From: Fratercula arctica
Taxonomy: Eukaryota; Chordata; Aves; Charadriiformes; Alcidae
DNA: 64,000 nt
Direction: 5' to 3'
Assembly: GCA_947846985.1 (NCBI GenBank)
Contig: CANTUZ010000025.1
Coordinates: 17,296,100-17,360,099 of the forward strand
Of this stretch, positions 48,054 to 59,813 are shown piece after piece. Every line of letters begins with the position of its first letter. Position 1 is the stretch's first letter. Under the pieces are notes generated by a model, which worked only from the letters and a program-made list of their open reading frames with translations, made no database searches and had not been told where the DNA came from. A program made the translations under genes and the position numbers.

Positions 48054-48582
48054 TGTCACCGAAATCGGGAATTAACTTAACACCAATGTAGTCTTAAGAA
48101 GCAGGCATTCTTTTATTTGGTGCCAGGGACACAGGGTATCTCTCCACCTAACATGTCCACTGAATGCAAGATTCACAGAGACTTATATCCATACAGAATA
48201 TGCACGGTCATTACATTTCCCAGCACTCATTGCCATATTCATTACATTTCCAGAATTCATATCCATATTCATTACATTTCCAGAACTCGTTTCCCTATTC
48301 ACGTCACCTTGGCACATGTGCATTAAGTCCGTTAGGGGCTTCATGGTAGGTTTTGGGTGGTTCCTAGTGGTGTACGGTGGCTGGTTTGAGCTGATGATAG
48401 AGGAATCTCTTTGTGTGGATTGGGGAAGATAAATGCAGAAGCTTCTGCAACTCCCCCATTTATTTTCCAAGCTTGTTATCGGTCCCTCCAGTCTCTTCGA
48501 GGATGTGGTATTCTTCGCTGTTTGTTCTTCACAAGGAGTTACATTTACCTATTTACCAGACTCTCAGTCCCTGGTTGTAACA
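48054..48582 (-). mobile_element. Solo LTR, family C, with internal tandem repeat
   Basis: TGTCACCGAAATC...GGTTGTAACA, about 529 bp. The interval 48205-48300 has three imperfect copies of a roughly 30-nt unit ('attcattacatttccagaa' core). No ORF. Orientation inferred. Confidence 0.55.
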
Positions 48583-48589
48583 TCAGTGG

Positions 48590-48762
48590 TGTTGTTGTTT
48601 TCCTGTTTCCTTTGCTGTTCTGTTAAACTGCCTTTGTCTCAGCGCACCAGTTTTGCCTTTTTCTTCCAATTCTCCCCCATGGCTGGGGGAGGGGGGGGGT
48701 GGGGAGAGTGAGAGAGCGGCTGTGTGGTTCTTTGTTGTCATTTGAGGCTAAACCATGACAGC
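48590..48762 (+). mobile_element. ERVL LTR, 3' half only
   Basis: From 'ttgttgttttcctgtttcc' to 'aaaccatgacag' it matches the second half of the 325-bp ERVL LTR (for example 4020-4173) with more differences than the others. An older or diverged copy. Confidence 0.85.
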
Positions 48763-49426
48763 TATGTAAACACCATGCTGAAATATGAGGACTAAGCAGA
48801 TGACAAAAAATTACATGCAATCACAGTACCTTTCTTTTTATATGTTGGAAATTGTTATCTATAGAAGGGAACACTGTACAAACACAAATTTAGATTGGTT
48901 GTTCTTAAGAGTTAATAAACTTTTAAATCTTAGTTGTAGTATGAATGCTCTCATCTGTAGTAGGTCACTACATTAGATCTTTAGATATGGTATGATAGCC
49001 TAAACATTTTTACTTTTCTGAAGGAGTATCCACTACCAAAGCATTGTATTATGCCACCGTGACACTTGACCAAGTTAGACATGTATTTCACTCTGACACA
49101 GAAGTTCTTTTGCCTTTCATTGAAGAGAGCAATTGTGTACTGAATTAAAATGGAACAGTTCTGTTGGAGAGGTTTGGAGGCTCTTTCTTTGCCTGTGTTA
49201 AAATGAGTAAGAAAAGTCCTTAGAAACTACTATGTTTTCCTTCTTACAGAGATGAAGCAATATTTGAGGTAAGTTAGTTCTAACACCGAGTTTTTTATGG
49301 TAAGAACTTTGAAACTGCTCTTTTTAATATGTAAATTGGTATTAGTAGTAAAAATAGGGAAGAGGGGTTTTTAAATAATACTTTCGCACCAAAGTATACT
49401 CTCTTTTTTGTTTGTTAAAATGGGGT
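48763..49426. other. Unique-looking spacer with one exon-like site
   Basis: AT-rich, no repeat recognised. At 49250-49268 a 19-nt stretch is bounded by a strong acceptor and donor (see findings). Confidence 0.45.
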
Positions 49427-49746
49427 TGTCCTGGTTCTGGCAGGGACAGGGTTAAGTATTCCATGCCATGGGAGCCACGCCCACCCTGAGATTAAAAGGA
49501 GGGAGGAGGCAAGCAGTTGGGTTGGGAGTGGGCTGGCGTGTCCTGGGTCTGGACTGGTGGTTCCGTAATTGCGTTTGTATATTTCTCTGCCCGTGTTATT
49601 GTTTTCTTGTTCCCTTTGCTGTTCTGTTAAACTGCCTTTGTCTCAACCCAAGAGTTTTGCCTTTTTCTTCTGATCCTTCCCGTACTGGGAAGAGCCGAGC
49701 GAGTGACATGTGGTTCTTTGTTGCCATCTGAGGCCAAACCACGACA
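49427..49746 (+). mobile_element. ERVL copy 2, 5' LTR
   Basis: 320 bp, TGTCCTGGTTCTGG...CCACGACA. Confidence 0.93.
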
Positions 49747-49754
49747 GTCCTTTT

Positions 49755-49772
49755 TGGCGCCCAATGTGGGGC
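49755..49772 (+). other. ERVL copy 2 primer-binding site
   Basis: TGGCGCCCAATGTGGGGC, one base different from copy 1; tRNA-Lys1,2 type. Confidence 0.85.
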
Positions 49773-49851
49773 TCGAAGGGTTGAGACAATGACAGAAGCC
49801 AACTAGAGCTTGAAAAAAATGAATTTGTTAGGTAAATAGTCACTGGTCACT

Positions 49852-50953
49852 ATGTTGCTTGGTTTGTTCTCATGGCTGTGTTATGTAAATTCCTATGTGT
49901 CTTATGCACTTCCTGTGATGATATTTGTTACTTCTGGCAGGGGGATGAGGACTATCATTTTACTGTCCTGGGCTATATCGGCTTATGATATGATAACATC
50001 ACTTGTTAGACGGTTATTTTGGGGTGTTTATGTGATGTGGTATTGCTGTCCTGTCCGTACATTGGGCACCACCTCTCAGAATTCATTAATAATTACACCC
50101 AGTCTATGGGGGAAATGGGGGGGACACTTGCCCCAGCTCTTTTGCCTCCCTTTTCTCCTTCGGGTCAGGTATGACAGCTTTTGAGAATTTTGAATATCCT
50201 TGGGATGCTCAAACCAGCATGTTCCTAGTGTTATGTCTGCTGAATATGTTCCAGGTCTCGTTTAGGGTTAAATGACTATTTAAGACTACCACCCAGAGAT
50301 CTGCTCTGAGGCTGGACAGTCAGGGGTGGCATGGCATGTGGGAGAACATGGGCAGGTACTTAGAGAACTTCTCACCTCCAATGGTCTGGGACTTCACCCC
50401 TGAACAATTACAGGACCCTGATAGAATAGTAGAATATCTGAAGGGAAAGTGCTGTGGCTATTCTAGAGAGGCACAACTCACCGCACTGTGCTGGGCCCTG
50501 GCTAGTATCTACCAGGCACTGCTCAGTGTTATGCAGCACCCTCAGGAGAAAGAGAGAGAGACCACACCAGCAGGCACTGCGGCTGCTGTGGCCCCTGCGA
50601 CAGGCACTGCGGCTGAACAAGGGAACCAACTCGTGCCAGTATCCGTTGCCCCCATACAAAAGAAGAAGTACACAAAGAAATCAGTTCGCATAGTAAGAGA
50701 TGACGATGAACCAGGGCCATCACAAGGACAGGAGGAAGAGGCAGAACCAGAGATAATTACCCGATCCCTATCCTTGAGTGAGCTGAGGAATATGCGAAAA
50801 GATTTTAGCCGACTTTCAGGTGAGCACATTGTCACCTGGCTGCTTCGGTTCCCCAGACAGAGCAGAAGGCCTGATCTTGCTTCTGATCCTCTTGAAGGAA
50901 CCTCCAAGTCATTTCTGCAAGAAGTGAGTACCGGATACCATGACCAGTATTAG
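49852..50953 (+). pseudogene. gag: ERVL copy 2 gag, frameshifted and internally deleted
   Basis: It keeps the likely ancestral start (ATG 49852, MLLGLFSWLCYV), hydrophobic like copy 1. It loses frame near 50040, resumes in the matrix-like region (50336 onward), has only one or two of the Ala/Thr/Pro units, and lacks nearly all of the capsid region: the frame jumps from HIVTWLLR to FPRQSRR. It ends at TAG 50951-50953. Confidence 0.88.
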
Positions 50954-53265
50954 AGGGGCCCTGCCTCCAGCCAGGTGGAGGAAAGGGACAACCGGGTTTA
51001 TTGGACAGTGTGGATTCGATGGCCTGGCACATCAGACCCACAGGAGTATAAGGCTCTAGTGGACACAGGAGCACAGTGCACTCTGATACCATAAAGCTAT
51101 AGAGGGGCAGAACCCATTTGTATTTCTGGGGTCACAGGGGGATCCCAAGAGTTGACTGTATTGGAGGCGGAAGTGAGCCTAACTGGGAATGAGTGGCAAA
51201 AGCATCCCATTGTGACTGGCCCAGAGGCCCCATGCATCCTTGGTATAGATTACCTCAGGAGAGGGTATTTTAAGGACCCAAAGGGGTATCGGTGGGCCTT
51301 TGGCATAGCTGCCTTGGAGACAGAGGAAGTTAAACAGTTTTCTACCTTGCCTGGTCTCTCGGAGGACTCTTCTGTTGTGGGGTTGTTGAGGGTCGAAGAA
51401 CAGCAGGTGCCGATTGCTACCACAACGGTGCATCGGCGGCAATATCGCACTAACCGAGACTCTCTGATTCCCATCCATAAGCTGATTCGTCAACTAGAGG
51501 TTCAAGGAGCGATCAGCAAGACTCGCTCGCCTTTTAACAGTCCCATATGGCCGGTGCGAAAATCTAATGGAGAGTGGAGGCTAACTGTAGACTATCGTGG
51601 CCTGAATGAAGTCACACCACCGCTGAGCGCTGCTGTGCCGGACATGCTAGAACTCCAGTATGAAGTGGAGTCCAAGGCAGCCAAGTGGTATGCCATGACT
51701 GATATAGCTAATGCCTTTTTCTCAATCCCTTTGGCAGCAGAGTGCAGGCCACAGTTTGCTTTCACTTGGAGGGGCATCCAGTACACCTGGAATCGACTGC
51801 CCCAGGGGTGGAAACGCAGCCCCACCATTTGCCATGGACTGATCCAGACTGCACTGGAACAGGGTGAAGCTCCAGAACATCTGCAGTACATTGATGACAT
51901 CATTGTATGGGGAAACACAGCCGAAGAAGTTTTTGAGAAAGGGAATAAAATAGTCCGAATCCTTCTGAAAGCTGGTTTTGCCATAAAACGAAGTAAGGTC
52001 AAGGGACCTGCACAGGAGATCCAGTTCTTAGGAATAAAATGGCAAGATGGGCCTTGTCAGATCCCAATGGATGTGATCAACAAAATAGCAGCTATGTCTC
52101 CACCAACTAGCAAAAAGGAAACACAAGCTTTCTTAGGCATTGTGGGTTTTTGGAGGATGCATATCCCAGATTACAGTCTGATTGTAAGCCCTCTGTATCA
52201 AGTAACCCGGAAGAAGAATGATTTTAAATGGGGTCCTGAGCAACGACAAGCTTTTGAACAAATCAAACAGGAAATAGCCCATGCAGTGGCCCTGGGGCCA
52301 GTCCGGGCAGGACAAGATGTTAAAAACGTGCTCTACACCGCAGCCGGGGAGAATGGCCCTACCTGGAGCCTCTGGCAGAAAGCACCAGGGGAGACCCGAG
52401 GTCGACCCCTAGGGTTTTGGAGTCGGGGATACAGAGGATCTGAAGCCCGCTACACTCCAACAGAAAAGGAGATATTGGCAGCATATGAAGGGGTTCGAGC
52501 TGCTTCGGAAGTGGTTGGTACAGAAGCACAGCTCCTCTTAGCACCTCGACTGCCGGTGCTGGGTTGGGCGTTCAAAGAAAGGGTCCCCACCACACATCAT
52601 GCAACTGATGCTACCTGGAGTAAGTGGATTGCACTGATCACACAGCGAACTCGAATGGGAAACCCCAGTCGCCCAGGAATTCTGGAAGTGATCATGGACT
52701 GGCCAGAAGGCAAGGATTTTGGAATGTCACCAGAGGAGGAGGTGACGTGTGCGGAAGAGGCCCCACCATATAATAAACTGCCAGAAAATGAGAAGAAATA
52801 TGCCCTGTTCACTGATGGGTCCTGCCGCATTGTGGGAAAGCATCGAAAGTGGAAGGCTGCTGTGTGGAGTCCTACACGACAAGTTGCAGAAGCCAGTGAA
52901 GGACAAGGTGAGTCGAGCCAGTTTGCAGAGGTGAAAGCCATTCAGCTGGCTTTGGACATTGCCGAGCGAGAAAAATGGCCAGTCCTTTATCTCTACACTG
53001 ACTCATGGATGGTGGCAAATGCTCTGTGGGGGTGGTTACAGCAGTGGAAGCAGGGCAACTGGCAGCGCAGAGGCAAACCCATCTGGGCTGCTGAACTATG
53101 GCAAGATATTGCTGCCCGGATAGAGAATCTGGTTGTGAAAGTACGCCACGTAGATGCCCACATACCGAAGAATCAGGCCACGGAGGAACATTAGAACAAC
53201 CAGCAGGTGGATGGGGCTGCTAGGATTGAAGTGGCTCAAGTGGATCTGGACTGGCAACATAAGGG
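50954..53265 (+). pseudogene. pol: ERVL copy 2 pol with protease stop and 3' truncation
   Basis: In frame after the amber codon. Protease has DTGAQCTLIP followed by TAA (51092-51094) where copy 1 has a serine codon. Beyond it the frame is open from 51095 through RT (YIDDIIVWG) and RNase H to a TAG at 53192-53194 (His-Gln-Asn context in copy 1). Integrase is cut off at about 53265. Confidence 0.93.
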
Positions 53266-53504
53266 TGATACAAGCATAACCCTGAAAATTAATTCCAAGA
53301 GTGATGAGGACAGAGACAGCATATGAAAAAATGGCTCTCCTCTGGAAAAAAAGCGTCTTGTCATAACAAATACATTCTTGGCTAGTTCAGGACTTCTAAA
53401 TACTGACAAAACCGGATTTCAAGAACTTAAGACAAGCAAGATTCTTTTATTGTTAGTAAACAACGATTTTGTTTTCAGAGGGAAATTAAATCCCCATTAA
53501 CCCC
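53266..53504. other. Unassigned spacer between ERVL copies
   Basis: 239 bp with no similarity that I can see to either neighbour. Confidence 0.4.
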
Positions 53505-54118
53505 TATCGTGGTTTGGCCTCAGATGGCAACAAAGAACCACGTGTCACTCGCTCAGCGCTTCCAGGTACAGGAAGGATCAGAAGAAAAAGGCAAAATTCT
53601 TGGGTTGAGACAAAGGCAGTTTAACAGAACAGCAAAGGGAACAAGAAAGCAATAATACAGACAGAGGAATATACAAACGCGATTACGGAACCACAGCTCC
53701 CCACCAGTCTGGACCCAGGACGCACCAGCCCACTCCCAACCCGACTTCCTGCCCCCTCCCTCCTTTTAATCTCAGGGTGGGCGTGGCTCACATGGCATGG
53801 AATACTTAACCCTGTCCCTGCCAGAACCAGGACATTATCCACCCCTTATTCCATACCATTTTTTCCATGCCCAGATCTTACAGTTTTCGGAACATGTCAC
53901 TGGTGTACCCGGCGTAGCTCATGCACACAGTCCATGGGTCGAAGATGCAGATCTTGAGGAAGTTGCTGGGCATCAGCTCTGATCCCATCACCACTTTGCT
54001 TTACTCAATTCTTCATCAAAGTCCATCTGTCCTTAATATGGGTGATTCTTACTGCAGTACAGCCGATAGCAATTATAGTAACGAGGACATACAGTGACAG
54101 TGTTACACATGATTTGAT

Positions 54119-55810
54119 TCATTGGCTATTCTCACCCAAAATCAAGTCCCCATGAGGTATACATTGGACTTCCCCATCCTGCCGCATTACCCACCAAGCG
54201 CACCCAGGTCCTTGGGGAAAAGCAATCCCACGGATGGGTTTGCCTTTGCCTGAGGCAGGACCAACCCAGACTGTCTTCCCTAACATATTCTTCATGTGCA
54301 CTTCGGGGACCTTATCCCCTTCTACGGTACGTGGAAGTTTTGACTGGGCAGGGCCAGCCCGATTGGTAGATCCCCTGGTATTAACTAGCCAGGTAGCCTT
54401 TGCTAAATGTGCATCCCAATGTTTTAAGGTCCCACCACCCATTGCTCTCAGGGTAGTTTTTAACAGTCCATTGTACCATTCTATCTTCCCAGAGGCTGGT
54501 GCGTGATAGGGGATGTGATATACCCACTCAATACCATGCTCTTTGGCCCAGGTGTCTATGAGGCTGTTTCGGAAATGAGTCTCGTTGTCCGACTGAGTTC
54601 TCTCTGGGGTACCATGTCGCCACAGGACTTGCTTTTCAAGGCCCAGGATAGTATTCCGGGCAGTGGCATGGGGCACAGGGTATGTTTCCAGCCATCCAGT
54701 GGTTGCTTCCACCATTGTGAGCACATAGCGCTTGCCTTGACAGGTTCGTGGCAGCATGATATAATCAGTCTGCCAGGCCTCCCCATATTTATATTTCAAC
54801 CATCGTCCTCCATACCAAAGAGGCTTCAAACACTTGGCTTGCTTGATTGCAGCGCATGTCTCACATTCATGGATGACCTGTGCAATAGTGTCCATGGTCA
54901 AGTCCACCCCTCGGTCACGAGCCCATCTATATGTCGCATCTCTTCCTTGGTGGCCTGAGGTCTCATGGGTCCACCGAGCTATGAATAGTTCACCCTTATG
55001 TTGCCAGTCCAGATCCACTTGAGCCACTTCAATCCTAGCAGCCCGATCCACCTGCTGGTTGTTCTGATGTTCCTCCGTGGCCTGATTCTTCGGTACATGG
55101 GCATCTACGTGGCGTACTTTCACAACCAGATTCTCTATCCAGGCAGCAATATCTTGCCATAGTTCAGCAGCCCAGATGGGTTTGCCTCTGCGCTGCCAGT
55201 TGCCCTGCTTCCACTGCTGTAACCACCCCCACAGAGCATTTGCCACCATCCATGAGTCAGTGCAGAGATAAAGGACTGGCCATTTTTCTCGCTCGGCAAT
55301 GTCCAAAGCCAGCTGAATGGCTTTCACCTCTGCAAACTGGCTCGACTCACCTTCTTCAGCAGTTTCAGCAACCTGTCGTGTAGGACTCCACACAGCAGCC
55401 TTCCACTTTCGATGCTTTCCCACAATCCGGCAGGACCCATCAGTGAACAGGGCATATTTCTTCTCATTTTCTGGCAGTTTATTATATGGTGGGGCCTCTT
55501 CCACACACGTCACCTCCTCCTCTGGTGACATTCCAAAATCCTTGCCTTCTGGCCAGTCCATGATCACTTCCAGAATTCCTGGGCGACTGGGGTTTTCCAT
55601 TTGAGCCTGCTGTGTGATCAGTGCAATCCACTTACTCCAGGTAGCATCAGTTGCATGATGTGTGGTGGGGACCCTTTCTTTGAACATCCAGCCCAGCACT
55701 GGCAGTCGAGGTGCTAAGAGGAGCTGTGCTTCTATACCAACCACTTCCAAAGCAGCTTGAACCCCTTCATATGCTGCCAATATCTCTCTTTCTTTTGGAG
55801 TATAGTGCAT
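54119..55810 (-). pseudogene. pol: ERVL copy 3 pol, 3' part (RNase H and integrase)
   Basis: 563 open codons from the end of RT through RNase H (LFTDGSC, CTDSWMVAN) and the whole integrase (HETSGH, CETC, QTDYIML, QSDNETHF, GKIEWYN) to the normal stop. The residue after the second catalytic Asp pair reads NE in place of NG. Close to copy 1. Confidence 0.9.
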
Positions 55811-55984
55811 TTTGGATCCTCTGTATCCCCAACTCCAAAACCCTAGGGGTCGACCTCCCCTGGTGCTTTCTGCCAGAGGCTCCAGGTAGGGCCATTCTCC
55901 CCGGCTGCGGTATAGAGCACGTTTTTAACATCTTGTCCTGCTTGGACTGGCCCCAGGGCTACTGAATTAACTCATTCCTGTTTA

Positions 55985-56185
55985 ATTTATAGAATCACAG
56001 AATCACCTAGGGTGGAAGGGACCTTTCAGATCATCTAGTCCAACCATCAACCTAACTCTGACAAAAACCATCACTAAAATGTATCTCTAAGCACTATGGC
56101 TACCCGTCTTTTAAACACCTCCAGGGATGGTGAATCTAACCACTTCCCTGGGCAGCCTGTTCCAATGCTTAATAACCCTTTCATT
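55985..56185 (-). mobile_element. CR1 inserted in ERVL copy 3
   Basis: The 3' tail 'tagaatcacagaatcacc' at 55990 and the body match the CR1 in the RMI1 pseudogene. ERVL pol continues on both sides ('cctgtttaattt' / 'catttgttcaaaggcttg'), with ATTT probably duplicated. So this CR1 subfamily was active after copy 3 arose. Confidence 0.92.
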
Positions 56186-57458
56186 TGTTCAAAGGCTTGT
56201 CGTTGCTCAGGACCCCATTTAAAATCGTTCTTCTTCCGGGTTACTTGATACAGAGGGCTTACAATCAGACTGTAATCTGGGATATGCATCCTCCAAAAAC
56301 CCACAATGCCTAAGAAAGCTTGTGTTTCCTTTTTGCTAGTTGGTGGAGACATAGCTGCTATTTTGTTGATCACATCCATTGGGATCTGACAAGGCCCATC
56401 TTGCCATTTTATTCCTAAGAACTGGATCTCCTGTGCAGGTCCCTTGACCTTACTTCGTTTTATGGCAAAACCAGCTTTCAGAAGGATTCGGACTATTTTA
56501 TTCCCTTTCTCAAAAACTTCTTCGGCTGTGTTTCCCCATATGATGATGTCATCAATGTACTGCAGATGTTCTGGAGCTTCACCCTGTTCCAGTGCAGTCT
56601 GGATCAGTCCATGGCAAATGGTGGGGCTGTGTTTCCACCCCTGGGGCAGTCGATTCCAGGTGTACTGGATGCCCCTCCAAGTGAAAGCAAACTGTGGCCT
56701 GCACTCTGCTGCCAAAGGGACTAAGAAAAATGCATTCGCTATATCAGTCGTGGCATACCACTTGGCTGCCTTGGACTCCAGTTCATACTGGAGTTCTAGC
56801 ATGTCCGGCATGGCAGTGCTCAGCGGTGGTGTGACTTCATTCAGGCCACGATAGTCTACAGTTAGCCTCCACTCTCCATTAGATTTTCGCACCGGCCATA
56901 TAGGGCTGTTAAAAGGCGAGCGAGTCTTGCTGATCACTCCTTGAACCTCTAGTTGACGAATCAGCTTATGGATGGGAATCAGGGAGTCTCGACTGGTGTG
57001 ATTGGCACCTGTTCTTTGACCCTCAGCAGCCCAATAACAGATGGGTCCTCTGAGAGACCAGGCAAGGTAGAAAACTGTTTAACTTCCTCCGTCTCCAAGG
57101 CAGCTATGCCAAAGGCCCACCGATACCCCTTTGGGTCCTTCAAATACCCTCTCCTGAGGTAATCTATACCAAGGATGCATGGGGCCTCTGGGCCAGTCAC
57201 AATGGGATGCTTTTGCCACTCATTCCCAGTTAGGCTCACTTCAGCCTCCAGTACAGTCAACTCTTGGGATCCCCCTGTGACCCCAGAAATACAAATGGGT
57301 TCTGCCCCTCTATAGCTTTATGGTATTAGAGTGCGCTGTGCTCCTGTGTCCACTAGAGCCTTATACTCCTGTGGGTCTGATGTGCCAGGCCATTGAATCC
57401 ACACTGTCCAATAAACCCGGTTGTCCCTTTCCTCCACCTGGCTGGGGGCAGGGCCCCT
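56186..57458 (-). pseudogene. pol: ERVL copy 3 pol, 5' part (protease and RT), broken
   Basis: RT is open from about 56937 to 56186 (LPQGWKHSPT, YIDDIIIWG). Upstream a short deletion around 56985-57010 removes the segment joining protease and RT and shifts frame. Protease (57458-57000) has DTGAQRTLIP followed by TAA, the same nonsense position as copy 2. Confidence 0.9.
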
Positions 57459-57660
57459 CTAATCCTGGTCATGGTATCCGGTACTCACTTCTTGCAGAAA
57501 TGACTTGGAGGTTCCTTCAAGAGGATCAGAAGCAAGATCAGGCCTTCTGCTCTGTCTGGGGAACTGCCCACTGGAAACTGGGGCGGCACTTTTCCTGGAG
57601 GGATCCCCTTTTGTGGTTGTCCTTCCTTGCAACTCCTGCGCCCATGTCTGCAGGATCCAA
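57459..57660 (-). pseudogene. gag: ERVL copy 3 gag C-terminal end
   Basis: Last about 67 codons of gag (AAPVSSGQFPRQSRRPDLA) ending at TAG 57459-57461, which lies between gag and pol as in copies 1 and 2. Confidence 0.85.
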
Positions 57661-57663
57661 GTA

Positions 57664-57990
57664 TGTGGAGATAGAGAGTAGCATAGGGAATCTGTTTGGC
57701 CTTGATGAGACAAAGCTGTACCAGTGAGAGACACCTTGAGAGAAAAGATAAGCAAGCGCCAGGAGATATCAGCAAGGAAAGGAATGTGAAAAGCAAAGCT
57801 GCTACTCCACGTGAACAGTCAGAGACGACCACTTAGAAGACACTGAGAAGCGCGTGGCAATCGACCTTCAACCTATCAGCAGGATGCTGCCTGCGCGTGG
57901 ACAGTACCTGTACCTATAAAACTCAGGAAATTGTTGTAATAAAGGTCTTTGGTCCATACCCTGCCAGAGTCCGTGAATCAATGCTCCACA
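57664..57990 (+). mobile_element. ERVK copy C 5' LTR
   Basis: 327 bp, TGTGGAGATAGAG...ATGCTCCACA; TATA-like CCTATAAAACTC at 57913-57924 and AATAAAG near 57938. Matches 9250-9577. Confidence 0.92.
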
Positions 57991-57992
57991 AA

Positions 57993-58011
57993 TGGCAGTC
58001 CGAACAGGGAC
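57993..58011 (+). other. ERVK copy C primer-binding site
   Basis: TGGCAGTCCGAACAGGGAC, tRNA-Lys3-like, two bases after the LTR. Confidence 0.75.
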
Positions 58012-58137
58012 TTGAATTGTAGGAAGATATGACCACTGGAGCAGCCTGGCTGAACCAAAAAAAGCAGCATTATCTGAGAGCTGCAGTCCGGACGACTAAT
58101 CACCAAGGAAAGGTGAGCAGCCGGGAACGTGTGAGAA

Positions 58138-59813
58138 TGGGGTCAAGAATGTCCTCAGAGGAAAAGGCGATTGTATGTATATTAGAAAAGTTTTTAAGTA
58201 AAAGGGGTATACAATATGATGAAGGAACTCTTCAGCTTTTGCTAGCATGGGTAAAAACCAAGGGCCTTCCCGCTGATTCTACAACAGCTTTCCAATTATC
58301 AAGTTGGGAGCAAGCCGGTGAAACTTTATTTGAGGCAGCAACGAAAGGGGATGCGGTAGCTACGAAGGTCTTAACAACCTGGAGGTTAATTAAGGACACA
58401 TTACAGCAGATGAAATCCGAACGGGCGGCCGCCGCCGTTGCCGCGGTGACGCCGGACAGCCCGGCTGCCGCTCATATAGAGGAAAAGGAGGGGGAGAAGC
58501 TCGAGCCCCCGGGCCGTCCTGCTACGTCGTCAGCACTCCCGTTAGATTCGGCGGCAGTACCACCGCAGTCCCCCCGGGTCCGAGCCTCTAGTTCGAATAC
58601 GACAGTGCTTGCAGGAAAGGGATTTACCGGGCTGGGAGGATCCTCCGCCAAGTCAGGCAGTTGCCACGACTTACGATCCCGCCCAGCACTGGCAGAAGTT
58701 ACGTAAACAGGCAATACAAGACGGCCATTTAGAAGCCGCTACTGCCCTCGTGTGTCCTGTGAAAATCACTCGACAAGGACCAAATACTTGGGAACCGCTG
58801 AGCTGGGAGCTAGTTAAAGAAATGCGAAAAACGATTATGCAGCATGGACTAACTTCCCCGTATGCGCAAGGATTATTAAATACCATTATGAAGGGACACA
58901 TACTAACTCCGTTTGATATCAGACAATTGGCAGATGTTATCTTTACCCCCACGCGGCGTGTTCTCTTTATGGCACACTGGAGAGACGCATGCAGTTTTGC
59001 CACAATAGATAATTTGTCTAGAGAAGAGGAGATCCTCTACAGAGGGCAGGTCTCCCTCAATTGTTGGGGGAGTCACCCGTCGATACTCCGCAGCTCCAAG
59101 CGCGGCTAGCACCAGAAATTTTAAAGCAGTCGGCAGACCTTGCCCTGAAAGCTATAATTAAGGTCCCTGACACAGGCAAGGCAACCCAATCTTTCACAAC
59201 TATCAAGCAGGGTCCCAATGAACCATACATGACATTTATTGATCGTTTACAAGAAGCTATTCATAAGCAAGTGGATAATGTAGAGGCCAAAGAAGCTCTG
59301 ATGCTAAAACTAGCAGTGGAAAATGCTAATATTGATTGTAAACGTATTTTGCAACCCCTAAAGAATCCAAGCCTAATAGATATGATAGAGGCTTGTAATA
59401 GAGTGGGATCCATTTCCTATCAAACCGATATGCTTGCGGCTGCATTCGCTGCCGCCGTTACAACACAAGAGCACATATGCTTCCGTTGTGGCAAACCAGG
59501 TCATTTTAAGCGTAGTTGTCCGCGAGGGACAGGAGCCAATGATCTGACCCCAGATATCTGTCCATGCTGCGGTAAAGGCAAACATTTTGCAAATCAATGC
59601 CGTTCAAGATATAATAAGGTCGGGCAACCACTATCCCCGCATTCGGAAAACGGGAGGACCAGCGCGAAGCAGGGGCGTGCCTCGACACAAATGCCCCGCA
59701 ACCCAAGCCTATTAGGCATGCGCCCGCAGACATCATGGGTCTGGACAGCCTCTGAGCACAGACCACCGGAAGCGCCGGTATGGATATTGCCACAGCCATC
59801 GACGTCACAATAA
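58138..59813 (+). pseudogene. gag: ERVK copy C gag, two frameshifts
   Basis: The likely start is ATG 58138, just after a splice-donor-like AAAGGTGAGC at 58110. Matrix runs to about 58640 in the first frame, then capsid N-domain in a second frame (about 58650-59109; WEPLSWELVKEMRKTIMQHG), then capsid C-domain with the major homology region (QGPNEPYMTFIDRLQEAI) and nucleocapsid in a third (59061-59813). Two CCHC knuckles are intact (CFRCGKPGHFKRSC and CPCCGKGKHFANQC). The overlap with the next gene, one frame back, fits betaretroviral gag-pro -1 frameshifting. Confidence 0.9.

Larger units (their letters stand above)
49427..53265 (+). mobile_element. ERVL copy 2, 3'-truncated
   Basis: 5' LTR 49427-49746, primer-binding site 49755-49772, gag 49852-50953 with breaks, pol 50954-53265, cut inside integrase (after LDWQHKG). 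No 3' LTR follows. Opposite orientation to copies 1 and 3. Confidence 0.93.
53505..57663 (-). mobile_element. ERVL copy 3, 5'-truncated by a younger ERVK
   Basis: 3' LTR 53834-53505 (its last base pair context reads CGATA instead of CGACA), pol 57458-54119 with breaks, the end of gag at 57459-57660. The gag interior, leader and 5' LTR are absent because the ERVK LTR starts at 57664. Confidence 0.92.

Noticed and set aside
47815..48075. Open frames around the 5' end of the CR1 on the + strand
   Set aside because: They are antisense to CR1 ORF1 and its 5' region, with no recognisable product.
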